Assembly: GCF_030269365.1 (NCBI RefSeq)
Contig: NZ_BSTF01000001.1
Coordinates: 744,001 to 808,000 of the forward strand
DNA length: 64,000 nucleotides
From: Lentzea sp. NBRC 102530
GTDB lineage: Bacteria; Actinomycetota; Actinomycetes; Mycobacteriales; Pseudonocardiaceae
Reading direction: 5' to 3'
Both the position numbers and the translations under genes were made by a program. The notes below the pieces were generated by a model. The model was not told where the DNA came from and did no database searches. It saw nothing but the letters and a program-made list of their open reading frames with translations. The first letter of the stretch is position 1, and every line of letters starts with the position of its first letter. Below, in pieces: positions 43,393 through 51,961 of this stretch.

Positions 43393-44406
43393 TCAGGGTG
43401 TCGGTGGACGTGTCGACTGCCGGACGACCAGTTCGGTGCCCAGGGTGATGTGGGTGTCGGCGGGTTCCTCGCCGTTGATGAGCCGCACCAGCAACTCGAG
43501 CGCCTGGTGGCCCATCTCGCGTATCGGCTGCTGCACCGTCGTGATCGGCGGTGTGCACAGCGCGGACTCGGGGATGTTGTCGAAACCGACCACCGACAGG
43601 TCCTCCGGCACCCGCAGGCCGAGCTCGCGGGCGGCCTCGATGGCCGCGATGGCGGTGGTGTCGTTGGCGGCGAAGATCGCGGTCGGGCGGTCGGGACCGG
43701 CCAGCAGTTCCCTGGCGGACGCGGCGGCCACGCCGGCGTCGTAGTCACCCCTGCGGACCAGGTCCTCGTCGACCGCGACACCCGCGCTGGCGAGCGCGCC
43801 GCGGTAGCCGGTCTCGCGTTGCTGCGCGGACTTCAGGTCCGCGCGACCGGTCAGCATCGCGATCCTGCGGTGCCCCAGCGCGAGCAGGTGCTCGGTCGCG
43901 AGCCGGCCGCCGTGGAGGTTGTCGGAGTCGACCGTCGGCAGTGCCGCGCGGCCGGTGTGCGGGTCGACGGCCACGACCGGGGTGCCGGGAATGCCCTCGA
44001 GGTCGACCGCGGGCGTCACCAGCACGGCGCCGTCGACCAGCGTGCCGCTCAACCTGGTGAGGTAGCGCAGTTCCCAGCCCGTCGGATCACCGGTCCTGCC
44101 TCCCGCCGAGTACACGACGAGTTCGAACCCGGTGCCGCGGATGGCGTCCGCCGCGCCCTTGAGCAGTTCGGTGCTGAACGGCTCGATGTCGGCGACGAGG
44201 ATCCCGATGACGTTCGTGCGGCGGTTGCGCAGGCTCTGCGCGACGAGGCTCGCCTCGTACCCCAGATCCTTGATCACGGCCGTGACCCGCGCGAACGTGT
44301 CGGGCGAGACGCCGTAACGGTTGTTGAGGACCTTGGACACGGTGGCTACCGAGACGCCTGCCTGAGCGGCGACGTCCCTGATCGTGACGCGAGAACGAGG
44401 GGGCAC
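43393..44406 (-). CDS. LacI-family regulator of the xylan locus (BxlR-like)
   Basis: A 337-residue LacI protein: helix-turn-helix VTIRDVAAQAGVSVATVSKVLNNRYGVSPDTFARV, hinge YEASLVAQSLRNRRTNVIGILV, and a C-terminal sugar-sensing core (VVGFDNIPESALCTPPITTVQQP). It is divergent from the importer genes and co-directional with GH3, which repeats the content of the Streptomyces bxlREFGA cluster in another order. A palindrome CGTTATCGACAACG lies 24 bp upstream. By analogy the inducer would be xylobiose or xylose. GTG at 44406. Confidence 0.9.
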   Translation of the reverse strand: MPPRSRVTIRDVAAQAGVSVATVSKVLNNRYGVSPDTFARVTAVIKDLGYEASLVAQSLRNRRTNVIGILVADIEPFSTELLKGAADAIRGTGFELVVYSAGGRTGDPTGWELRYLTRLSGTLVDGAVLVTPAVDLEGIPGTPVVAVDPHTGRAALPTVDSDNLHGGRLATEHLLALGHRRIAMLTGRADLKSAQQRETGYRGALASAGVAVDEDLVRRGDYDAGVAAASARELLAGPDRPTAIFAANDTTAIAAIEAARELGLRVPEDLSVVGFDNIPESALCTPPITTVQQPIREMGHQALELLVRLINGEEPADTHITLGTELVVRQSTRPPTP

Positions 44407-44429
44407 CCGGCCAGGCTAGCCGTGTAAAA

Positions 44430-44443
44430 CGTTATCGACAACG
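44430..44443. promoter_or_regulatory. Operator of the xylan LacI regulator
   Basis: CGTTATCGACAACG is an imperfect 14-bp palindrome with one asymmetric pair, in the 122-bp region between the divergent LacI and binding-protein genes. It is typical in form for LacI-family operators and is in the right place to control both directions. Confidence 0.65.
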
Positions 44444-44528
44444 ATTGACACGAGGTGGGTTCACGCGGGAGTCTCTGGCCCCAACACAGGCAGTCCAACT
44501 CGGCCGACGTCGTCAGGAGTGGACCCCC

Positions 44529-45806
44529 ATGCGTTCCAGAAAGCCCCTTGCTCTGTTCGCCGCCGCGGCGTTCGTGCTGGCCGGGTGCAGCGGCGGCGGC
44601 GGTGACGCCTCCACCGACGGACCCGTCACGCTCACGTGGTGGCACAACCGGACCACCGAACCGATGAAGTCGAAGTGGCAGCAGATCGCCGACGACTTCA
44701 CCAAGAGCCACCCGAACACGAAGTTCACGATCGAACCGCTGCAGAACGAGCAGTTCCAGACGAAGGTGCCGCTCGCGTTGCAGGGCAACACCCCGCCGGA
44801 CCTCTTCCAGCAGTGGGGTGGCGGCGCTCTCGCCGACCAGATCAAGTCCGGGAAGATCGCCGACATCAGTCAGGCCTCCTCCGGCTGGATCGGCCCGCTG
44901 GCCAAGAACGCCGACGGCTGGAAGGTCGGCGGCAAGCAGTACGGTGCCCCGTACCTGATGCACGCGGTCGGGTTCTGGTACCGCAAGGACGTGTTCGCCA
45001 ACGCCGGAATCACCACGCCACCGACCACTGTGGACGAACTGAACGCGGCGGTGACCAAGCTGAAGACCGCTGGTGTCACACCGATCGCCCTCGGCGGCAA
45101 GGACCGCTGGCCGGACGCGTTCTACTGGGCGTACTTCGCGGTGCGCCAGTGCTCGGTCGACACGCTGAAGAAGGCGGTCGAGAAGACCGAGCTCACCGAC
45201 CCGTGCTTCCTCAAGGCGGGCGAGAACCTCAAGAGCTTCCTGGACACGAAACCGTTCCAGGACGGGTTCGTCGGGACGCCCGCTCAGCAGGGGGCGGGCA
45301 GCTCGGCGGGCCTGGTGGCCAACGGCAAGGCCGCCATGGAACTGCAGGGCGACTGGAACCCGGACGTCATGCAGGCGCTGACCGAGGACAAGGAACTCGG
45401 CTCGAAGATCGGCTGGTTCCCGTTCCCGAGCGTTCCGGGCGGTCAGGGCGATCCGAGCGTGCTGCTCGGTGGCGGTGACGGCTTCTCCTGCACCACCCGC
45501 GCGGCCACGGCGTGCGCGGAGTTCCTCGGCCACCTGGTCGGCGACGACGTGCAGAAGATCCTCGCCGAGACCAACTCCGGTCTGCCGGTGACCCCGGCGG
45601 GCGTGGCCGCGCTCAAGAGCGAACCGCACAAGGCGATCGCCGAGGTCATGACCAAGGCGTCGCACGTCCAGCTCTACTTCGACACCGCCTTCCCGACGAA
45701 GGTCGGTCAGGCCCTGAACGACGCCATCGCGAACTTCTTCGCGGGCCAGGGCGGACCGGACACGATCGTGAAATCGGTGAGTGAAGCAGCTGCCGGGAAC
45801 AAGTGA
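44529..45806 (+). CDS. Xylo-oligosaccharide ABC importer substrate-binding lipoprotein (BxlE-like)
   Basis: A 425-residue family 1 extracellular binding lipoprotein: lipobox VLAGCSG near residue 20, then VTLTWWHNRTTEPMKSKWQQ, a typical entry for CUT1 oligosaccharide carriers, NTPPDLFQQWGG and GYWAYF-like aromatic contacts. With the two following permeases it imports oligosaccharides; the neighbouring GH10 and GH43 genes point to xylobiose-type sugars. No ATPase gene is present, as usual in actinobacteria where MsiK serves several importers. AGGAG lies nine bases before ATG 44529. Confidence 0.92.
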   Translation: MRSRKPLALFAAAAFVLAGCSGGGGDASTDGPVTLTWWHNRTTEPMKSKWQQIADDFTKSHPNTKFTIEPLQNEQFQTKVPLALQGNTPPDLFQQWGGGALADQIKSGKIADISQASSGWIGPLAKNADGWKVGGKQYGAPYLMHAVGFWYRKDVFANAGITTPPTTVDELNAAVTKLKTAGVTPIALGGKDRWPDAFYWAYFAVRQCSVDTLKKAVEKTELTDPCFLKAGENLKSFLDTKPFQDGFVGTPAQQGAGSSAGLVANGKAAMELQGDWNPDVMQALTEDKELGSKIGWFPFPSVPGGQGDPSVLLGGGDGFSCTTRAATACAEFLGHLVGDDVQKILAETNSGLPVTPAGVAALKSEPHKAIAEVMTKASHVQLYFDTAFPTKVGQALNDAIANFFAGQGGPDTIVKSVSEAAAGNK

Positions 45807-46777
45807 TGAGTGCCGCGATCACCACGCGGCCGCCGACCGCCCCCGTGCCGCACGCGCCAGCGGCCGGGGGCACCCGGCGGCGGTCCCGCCTGCGCACCCG
45901 ACTCGAACTCGCCTTGCTGCTGGTACCGGCACTGGTGCTGTTCGCCGGGTTCGTGCTCATCCCCATCGGCGTCGCCGGCTACTACAGCCTCTACTCGTGG
46001 AACGGCTTCGGCCCGATCACGGACTTCGTGGGGCTGGACAACTACGTCGACGCCTTCTCCGGTGAGGTCTTCCAGGGTGCCATCGGGCACAACCTGATCA
46101 TCGCGGTGCTGTCCATCGTCGTGCAGCTGCCGTTGAGCATCGGCCTCGCGTTGCTGCTCAACAGGAAGCTGCGCGGCCGGACGTTCCTGCGCATGGTCGT
46201 CTTCGCACCGTACGTGCTGTCCGAGGCCGTGACCGCGGTGATCTGGCTGCTGATGCTGCAACCCGGCGGGTTCGTCGACGAGGTGCTGCGCGGCGTCGGT
46301 CTCGGCGGTCTGGTGCAGCTGTGGCTCGCCGACCAGTCGATCGTGCTCTACACGTTGTTCCTCGTGATCACGTGGAAGTACATCGGGTTCGGCGTGATCC
46401 TGCTGCTCGCCGGTCTGCAGGGCGTGCCGCCGGAGCTGCGCGAGGCCGCGGCGCTGGACGGCGCGAGCGCCTGGCAGATCACCCGGCACGTCGTGCTCCC
46501 GTTGCTGGGACCGACGATCCGGGTGTGGATCTTCCTGTCGGTGATCGGGTCGTTGCAGCTGTTCGACCTGGTCTGGATCATGACCCTGGGCGGGCCGGCC
46601 AACGCCTCGACGACGATGGCGACCTACCTGGTCGACCACGGATTCAAGCGCTACGAGTTCGGCTTCGGCAGCGCGGTCGCGGTGATCCTGTTCATCATCT
46701 GCTTCCTGTTCGCGTTGCTGTACCAGAGGTTCGCTCTGCGTCGCGACACCGAGGGCGCGTTGACGGGGGTGCGCTGA
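45806..46777 (+). CDS. CUT1 ABC sugar permease (BxlF-like)
   Basis: A 323-residue MalF-type permease with six membrane segments after a Pro/Arg-rich cytoplasmic start. The ATPase-coupling EAA motif is ELREAAALDGASAWQITRHVVLP near residue 215. The ATG shares its A with the TGA of the binding-protein gene (TGATG), indicating coupling. It forms a heterodimer with the next permease. The GTG at 45803 is less likely as start. Confidence 0.93.
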   Translation: MSAAITTRPPTAPVPHAPAAGGTRRRSRLRTRLELALLLVPALVLFAGFVLIPIGVAGYYSLYSWNGFGPITDFVGLDNYVDAFSGEVFQGAIGHNLIIAVLSIVVQLPLSIGLALLLNRKLRGRTFLRMVVFAPYVLSEAVTAVIWLLMLQPGGFVDEVLRGVGLGGLVQLWLADQSIVLYTLFLVITWKYIGFGVILLLAGLQGVPPELREAAALDGASAWQITRHVVLPLLGPTIRVWIFLSVIGSLQLFDLVWIMTLGGPANASTTMATYLVDHGFKRYEFGFGSAVAVILFIICFLFALLYQRFALRRDTEGALTGVR

Positions 46778-46778
46778 G

Positions 46779-47594
46779 ATGTCACGTCGTAACGCTGTCG
46801 GCTACCTCGCCGCGTTCGCCGTCATCGGTGTGACGGTGGTGCCGCTGCTGTTCGTGGTGCTGGGCGGTTTCCGGACCACGGCGCAGATCAACGCCTCACC
46901 GGCCGGGTTGCCCGGCCCGTTCGTGTGGGACAACTACGCGGAGGTGGCGGGCTCGCCGGTGTTCTGGCGGCTGCTGGGCAACAGCGCGCTGATCGCGGTG
47001 ATCGCGACGACCTTGGCGGTCGTGCTGGGCGCGATGGCGGCGTTCGCGTTGTCCCGCTACCGGTTCTGGGGGCGTGAGGGGGTCTACACCCTGTTCACGC
47101 TCGGCCTGCTGTTCCCGCTGGGCGTGGCGACGCTGCCGCTGTACCTGTGGCTGCGTCAGCTGGGGTTGCTGGAGAACCCGCTCGGCGTCGCGATCCCGGA
47201 GGCGGCGTTCTCGCTGCCGGTGACGATCGTGATCCTGCGGCCGTTCATGAACGCGATCCCCGGCGAGCTGGAGGACGCGGCGTTGCTCGACGGCGCCGCC
47301 AAACTCGGGTTCTTCTGGCGGATCCTGCTGCCGCTCTCGCGGCCGGCGCTGATCACGGTGTCCGTGCTCGCGTTCGTGACCAGCTGGAACTTCTACCTGT
47401 TGCCGTTGCTGGTGTTCAACGACTCCACCAACTTCACCCTCCCGCTCGGGGTGGCGATGTTCCAGTCCGAGCACACCCAGGACACCGCGAAGGTGCTCGC
47501 CTTCACGGCGTTGTCCATGATTCCCGCGCTCGCGTTCTTCGTGCTCGCCGAACGCCGGATGGTCGGCGGACTGACCGGCTCCGTGAAGGGATGA
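46779..47594 (+). CDS. CUT1 ABC sugar permease (BxlG-like)
   Basis: A 271-residue MalG-type permease with six membrane segments. The EAA motif is ELEDAALLDGAAKLGFFWRILLP near residue 165, with the adjacent FNDSTNFTLPLGVAMF loop common in MalG proteins. It starts one base after the stop of the first permease and is followed, four bases after its own stop, by the GH10 gene, so all four are one operon. Confidence 0.93.
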   Translation: MSRRNAVGYLAAFAVIGVTVVPLLFVVLGGFRTTAQINASPAGLPGPFVWDNYAEVAGSPVFWRLLGNSALIAVIATTLAVVLGAMAAFALSRYRFWGREGVYTLFTLGLLFPLGVATLPLYLWLRQLGLLENPLGVAIPEAAFSLPVTIVILRPFMNAIPGELEDAALLDGAAKLGFFWRILLPLSRPALITVSVLAFVTSWNFYLLPLLVFNDSTNFTLPLGVAMFQSEHTQDTAKVLAFTALSMIPALAFFVLAERRMVGGLTGSVKG

Positions 47595-47598
47595 GACC

Positions 47599-48594
47599 GT
47601 GCGAACCCGATTAGCCGTTGGTCTTGCGCTGCTCGTGGTGCTGGTGCAGTCGGCGCCCGCGTCGGCCGCGCGTCCGTTGAAGGACGTGACGAAGAGGTAC
47701 GTGGGCAGCGCGGTGGCCGTCCAGCACCTCGAGGCCGAGGCCGACTACCGGAAGGTGCTGACGCGGGAGTTCGACAGCGTCACGCCCGAGAACGAGATGA
47801 AGTGGGGCACCGTCGAGGCGGTGCGCGGCCAGTACGACTGGTCCGGCGCCGACGCGATCGTCGACTACGCCCGGCGGACCGGCAAGTCCGTGCGCGGCCA
47901 CACGCTGGTGTGGCACAGCCAGTTGCCCGACTGGGTCGCCGGGCTCGAGGCGGCCGAACTGCGGAAAGTCGTCAAGAACCACGTCTTCACCGAGGCCGGC
48001 CGGTACCGCGGCAAGATCCGCGCGTGGGACGTCGTGAACGAGGCGTTCAACGAGGACGGCACGCGGCGGCCGACGGTGTTCCAGGAGAAGCTCGGCGACG
48101 ACTACATCGCCGACGCGTTCCGCTGGGCGCACCGGGCCGACCCGAAGGCCAAGCTGTACATCAACGACTACAACATCGAGGGGCTCAACCCCAAGAGCGA
48201 CGCGACGTACGAGTTGGTGCGCAAGCTGAAGAAGCAGGGCGTGCCGATCCACGGCGTCGGCATCCAGGGGCACCTGTCGTTGCTGTACGGGTTCCCGTCC
48301 GGGATGAAGGAGAACATCGCCCGGTTCGCGGCGCTCGGCGTGGACGTGGCGATCACCGAGGCCGACGTGCGCATCCCGGTGCCGGTGACGCCGGAGAAGC
48401 TGGAAGCGCAGGCCGACTACTTCGAGCAGGTCTGGGACGCGTGCCACGCCGTGCGGCGGTGCGTCGAGTTCACCACCTGGGGCTTCACCGACCGGCACTC
48501 GTGGGTGCCCGGCGTGTTCCCCGGTGAGGACGCGGCCTGCCTGTTCGACGTGGACCTCCGCCCCAAGCCCGCCTACACCCGGCTCAACCCGTAA
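47599..48594 (+). CDS. Secreted endo-1,4-beta-xylanase, GH10
   Basis: A 331-residue secreted single-domain xylanase. A Sec signal (LAVGLALLVVLVQSAPASA) precedes a GH10 barrel: SVTPENEMKWGTVE, HTLVWHSQLPDW, the acid/base Glu148 in WDVVNEAF, INDYNIE, GVGIQGHLS and the nucleophile Glu254 in ITEADVR. It cuts the xylan backbone outside the cell and supplies the importer encoded upstream. There is no carbohydrate-binding module. GTG 47599 follows the permease stop by four bases; placing a secreted xylanase inside the importer operon couples cutting with uptake. Confidence 0.95.
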   Translation: MRTRLAVGLALLVVLVQSAPASAARPLKDVTKRYVGSAVAVQHLEAEADYRKVLTREFDSVTPENEMKWGTVEAVRGQYDWSGADAIVDYARRTGKSVRGHTLVWHSQLPDWVAGLEAAELRKVVKNHVFTEAGRYRGKIRAWDVVNEAFNEDGTRRPTVFQEKLGDDYIADAFRWAHRADPKAKLYINDYNIEGLNPKSDATYELVRKLKKQGVPIHGVGIQGHLSLLYGFPSGMKENIARFAALGVDVAITEADVRIPVPVTPEKLEAQADYFEQVWDACHAVRRCVEFTTWGFTDRHSWVPGVFPGEDAACLFDVDLRPKPAYTRLNP

Positions 48595-48608
48595 CGGAGA
48601 GCGTCCAC

Positions 48609-50138
48609 TTGGGACAGTTTCGGAACCCGGTCCTGCCCGGCTCGCACCCCGATCCGTCGGTGTGCCGGGCGGGATCGGACTACTACCTGGTCACGTCGAC
48701 GTTCGAGTACTTTCCGGGGTTGCCGCTCTACCACAGCCGCGACCTCGTGCACTGGCGCCTGCTCGGGCACGTGCTGGACCGGCCCTCGCAGCTGCCGTTG
48801 CAGGGCGTGCGGCCGTCCGGAGGCCTGTACGCGCCGACCATCCGGCACCACGACGGGACGTTCTACGTGGTGTGCACGCTGGTCGACGGCGTGCAGCGCA
48901 GCGGCAACTTCGTGGTGACGGCTCAGGACCCGGCCGGTCCGTGGTCGGAACCGCACTGGCTGCCCGAGGCGGACGGCTTCGACCCGTCGCTGTTCTTCGA
49001 CGACGGCCGTGCGTGGTGGACCGCGACGCGCGAGGTGCCCGGCGGGTCGCCCGGGCAGACCGAGGTGTGGCTGCGCGAGTTCGACCCGGTGGGGTTGCGG
49101 CTGGTCGGCGACGAGCACGTGCTGTGGACCGGTGCGATGCGCGACTCGGTGTGGCTCGAAGCCCCGCACCTGTACGAAGTGGACGGACGCTACGTGCTGC
49201 TGTGCGCGGAGGGCGGCACGGACTTCGAGCACTCGGTGGTCGTGGCGACCGCGGACGCGGTCACCGGCCCGTACCGGAGCTCACCGCTGAACCCGGTGCT
49301 GACCCACCGCCACCTCGGCCGCGACCACCCGATCGCCGCCGCCGGGCACGCCGACCTCGTCCGGACGCAACGCGGGGAGTGGTTCGCCGTCCTGCTCGCG
49401 ACCCGGCCGTACGGCGGGTACGTCTACAACCTGGGGCGCGAGACGTTCCTCGTGCCGGTGAGGTGGGAGGCGGGCGGACCGGTCTTCAGCCCCGGCACCG
49501 GTCGCGTCGAGATGACCTACGACCTGCCGGACCTGCCGCCGTACCCGTGGCCGGACCCCGGCGACGACTTCAGCGCGCTCGACCCCGCGTGGATGGTCCT
49601 GCGCACGCCGGACGAGAGGTTCTGGTCCGTCGTCGACGGCCGCCTCCGGATGCGGCTGCGCCCGGACTCGATCACGGGTCTGGGCACGCCGAGCGCGGTC
49701 TTCCGGCGGCAGCAGCACCAGAGCTTCCGCGTGTCCTGCTCGGTGGACTTCGCGCCTGCGGGCCCGTCCGAGGTGGCGGGACTGGTGTTGTGGCAGAACA
49801 ACGACCACCACGTGCGGCTCCTGCTCGGTGCCGGGCGTGAGGTCAGCCTGGTGCGGCGCTCGGCCGGACGTGAAGAGGTGCTCGCCGCCGTCACGGTGGG
49901 GGAGGGCCTGGTGCGGCTGTGCTTCGAGGCTTCGGGGCAGGAGCACCGGGCGTTCGCGGCCACCGGTGACGGCGAGTGGCAGCAGGTGGGGGAGTCGTTC
50001 GACGGCCGGATGCTCAGCACCCAGGCGGCGGGCGGGTTCACCGGCGTCCACATCGGACTGCTCGCGTCCGGCGAGGGGGTCGAGAGCTCGTCCACCGCGG
50101 ACTTCGTCAGCTTCGTGTATCGCGGTCAGGAGGGGTGA
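48609..50138 (+). CDS. Intracellular GH43 beta-xylosidase
   Basis: A 509-residue glycoside hydrolase family 43 enzyme without signal. The five-bladed propeller has FRNPVLPGSHPDPSVCRAG with the base Asp, DGFDPSLFFDDGRAWW with the middle Asp, and the acid Glu in DSVWLEAPHLYE; a C-terminal beta-sandwich (GH43 C2 type, from about 320) follows with FRVSCSVDFAP. This is the layout of beta-xylosidases that trim xylo-oligosaccharides. The start is TTG 48609, supported by GGAGAG seven bases upstream and by the conserved N-terminus. It completes the xylan operon and ends in a strong hairpin. Confidence 0.92.
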   Translation: MGQFRNPVLPGSHPDPSVCRAGSDYYLVTSTFEYFPGLPLYHSRDLVHWRLLGHVLDRPSQLPLQGVRPSGGLYAPTIRHHDGTFYVVCTLVDGVQRSGNFVVTAQDPAGPWSEPHWLPEADGFDPSLFFDDGRAWWTATREVPGGSPGQTEVWLREFDPVGLRLVGDEHVLWTGAMRDSVWLEAPHLYEVDGRYVLLCAEGGTDFEHSVVVATADAVTGPYRSSPLNPVLTHRHLGRDHPIAAAGHADLVRTQRGEWFAVLLATRPYGGYVYNLGRETFLVPVRWEAGGPVFSPGTGRVEMTYDLPDLPPYPWPDPGDDFSALDPAWMVLRTPDERFWSVVDGRLRMRLRPDSITGLGTPSAVFRRQQHQSFRVSCSVDFAPAGPSEVAGLVLWQNNDHHVRLLLGAGREVSLVRRSAGREEVLAAVTVGEGLVRLCFEASGQEHRAFAATGDGEWQQVGESFDGRMLSTQAAGGFTGVHIGLLASGEGVESSSTADFVSFVYRGQEG

Positions 50139-50143
50139 CCGCG

Positions 50144-50179
50144 GGTGGAGGTGGTCCCGGGCGCGGGATCACCTCCACC
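50144..50179. terminator. Bidirectional terminator hairpin between xylan and arabinose operons
   Basis: GGTGGAGGTG and CACCTCCACC pair, continue through one G-T pair and then TCCCG with CGGGA around a GGCG loop: about 16 consecutive pairs. It lies between the convergent stops of GH43 (50138) and the expansin gene (50187). Confidence 0.8.
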
Positions 50180-50186
50180 ACTCGAC

Positions 50187-51008
50187 CTACCCGGCGCGCC
50201 GGAACTGGAGGTTCGTGGCCTGGACGACGTCGGGCCGCACCGGGAGGGCGTCGACGACCAGGCGTTCGCCGTGGACGTCGGTGATCGCGATCGGCCCGCC
50301 GCACCCGGCACCGTCCTCGGCGAGGAAGTAGTTGTACTCGGCGCGTCCGAGCCGCCGCCACTGCCCGCCCACCAGCACCTCGAGCCGTACCACGGGGTTG
50401 CGGTGGTCGAGTACCTGGACGGCGCACCAGTACCGGCTCGACCCCGACTTGTAGCGCAGCGCGATCTTCTTCGGCGTCTCCGGGCTCACGAGCGTCCAGG
50501 TCACCGGGATCTCGCCCCGGACCGGCGGCGCGAGCTGGGCGAAGGCCTCCGCGCTGAGGTCGAGCTGACCCGGCCTGCACGGCGCGGGGCACAGGTTCGT
50601 GACCCGCACGGTGATCCGCTTCCCGCCCGACTCGACCAGCAGGTGCGCGCCGCAGGCGGCCGAGCCCTCGTAGTCCGTCTCGTTCATGGCGGCGGTCAGC
50701 GGGTCGGGACCGGGGTCGTAGGAACAGGCTCCGCCGCCGTCGGAGTCGTAGAACGTCGCCACCCCGCTGCGGGGCTCGCCGGGCTTGATCTTCCCGGCCG
50801 GCGGAGCCGGGGGAGTGGACGGGCTCGGGGTCGGGGGTGGGACAGTCGTGGTGACGGCAGTGGTGGGAACGGTCGTGGTGGTGCCGGGCGTGGTCGCAGC
50901 GGCGGCGGGAGTGCCCGCGACGCTCTCGCCGTCACGCAGCACCACCACGCCGACGACCGCGCCCACCAGGGCGACCAGCACGACCAGCAGCGGGAGGGTC
51001 CGTCTCAC
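50187..51008 (-). CDS. Membrane-anchored or secreted bacterial expansin
   Basis: A 273-residue protein. An N-terminal hydrophobic helix (LPLLVVLVALVGAVVGVVVL), with no clear cleavage site, is followed by a Thr/Pro-rich linker (32-75) and an expansin body. Domain D1 (about 81-170) has GVATFYDSDGGGACSY, AMNETDYEGSAACG and NLCPAPCRPGQLDLSAEAF with the essential Asp; domain D2/CBM63 (about 175-273) has SRYWCAVQVLDHRNPV and the closing QATNLQF. Expansins loosen cellulose-xyloglucan contacts without hydrolysis. The GTG start overlaps the stop of the sugar permease by four bases (GTGA), so it belongs to the arabinose importer operon. This is unusual company for an expansin. Confidence 0.88.
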   Translation of the reverse strand: MRRTLPLLVVLVALVGAVVGVVVLRDGESVAGTPAAAATTPGTTTTVPTTAVTTTVPPPTPSPSTPPAPPAGKIKPGEPRSGVATFYDSDGGGACSYDPGPDPLTAAMNETDYEGSAACGAHLLVESGGKRITVRVTNLCPAPCRPGQLDLSAEAFAQLAPPVRGEIPVTWTLVSPETPKKIALRYKSGSSRYWCAVQVLDHRNPVVRLEVLVGGQWRRLGRAEYNYFLAEDGAGCGGPIAITDVHGERLVVDALPVRPDVVQATNLQFRRAG

Positions 51009-51961
51009 CGCCGAACCATAGTCCGCTGCACCGCGATGAACACCAGCAGCAGCACACCGATCACGATCTTCGTCCACCACGAGCTGAGCGTGCCCTGGAA
51101 CGAGATCAGCGTCTGGATCGTGCCGAGCACCAGCACCCCGGCGAGGCCGCCGAGCACGTACCCGACCCCGCCCGCGAGCAACGTCCCGCCGATCACCACG
51201 GCGGCGATGGCGTCGAGTTCCATGCCCACCGCGTGCAGGCCGTACCCGGACAGCATGTAGAGGCTGAACAGCAGCCCGGCCAGGGACGAGCAGAGGCCGC
51301 TGATCACGTAGACGCCGACCTTCACGCGCGCGGCGGGCAGGCCCATGAGCAGCGCGGACGACTCGTTGCCGCCCACCGCGTAGACCGTGCGGCCGAAGCG
51401 GGTGCGGTGCAGCACGTACATCGCGGCGGCCACGACCAGCAACGCGATCACGACGTTGTAGGTGATGGTCACGCCGCCGGGCAGTTCGATGGCGGCCGTG
51501 GCGACGTCGCGGAACGTCCTGTCCTTGATGGACACCGACTCCACGCTGATCAGGAAGCACAGGCCGCGGGCGAGGAACATGCCGGCGAGCGTCACGATGA
51601 ACGGCTGGACGTCGAACTTGTGGATCACCAGGCCCATCAGCAGCCCGAGCGTGGCGCCGATCAGCAGCACCGCGAGGACGACCAGCGGCACCGGCCAGCC
51701 CGCGCGCAGGCCCGAGGCGGTGACCATGGTCGACAGCGCGACGACCGAACCCACGGACAGGTCGATGCCGCCGCTGAGGATCACGAACGTCATGCCGGCG
51801 GCGAGCACGATCAGGAAGGCGTTGTCGATGAACAGGTTCGCGACGACCTGGCCGGACGCGAAGCCGTCGTAGCGGGCCGAACCGATGCCGAACGCCAGGA
51901 CGAACAACCCGACGGTGGCCAGCACGGGCAGGAACCGCGACGGCGGGGCGAGAGTGGTCAT
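51005..51961 (-). CDS. Furanose (arabinose/galactofuranose type) ABC permease, YjfF-like
   Basis: A 318-residue permease with eight to ten membrane segments. VILSGGIDLSVGSVVALSTM is the family signature, FDVQPFIVTLAGMFLARGLC the following span, and YAVGGNESSALLMGLPAARV the coupling loop. It is most like YjfF of the E. coli galactofuranose importer YtfQ-YtfR-YtfT-YjfF. It starts with an ATGA overlap on the other permease and its stop overlaps the expansin start. Confidence 0.92.
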   Translation of the reverse strand: MTTLAPPSRFLPVLATVGLFVLAFGIGSARYDGFASGQVVANLFIDNAFLIVLAAGMTFVILSGGIDLSVGSVVALSTMVTASGLRAGWPVPLVVLAVLLIGATLGLLMGLVIHKFDVQPFIVTLAGMFLARGLCFLISVESVSIKDRTFRDVATAAIELPGGVTITYNVVIALLVVAAAMYVLHRTRFGRTVYAVGGNESSALLMGLPAARVKVGVYVISGLCSSLAGLLFSLYMLSGYGLHAVGMELDAIAAVVIGGTLLAGGVGYVLGGLAGVLVLGTIQTLISFQGTLSSWWTKIVIGVLLLVFIAVQRTMVRR

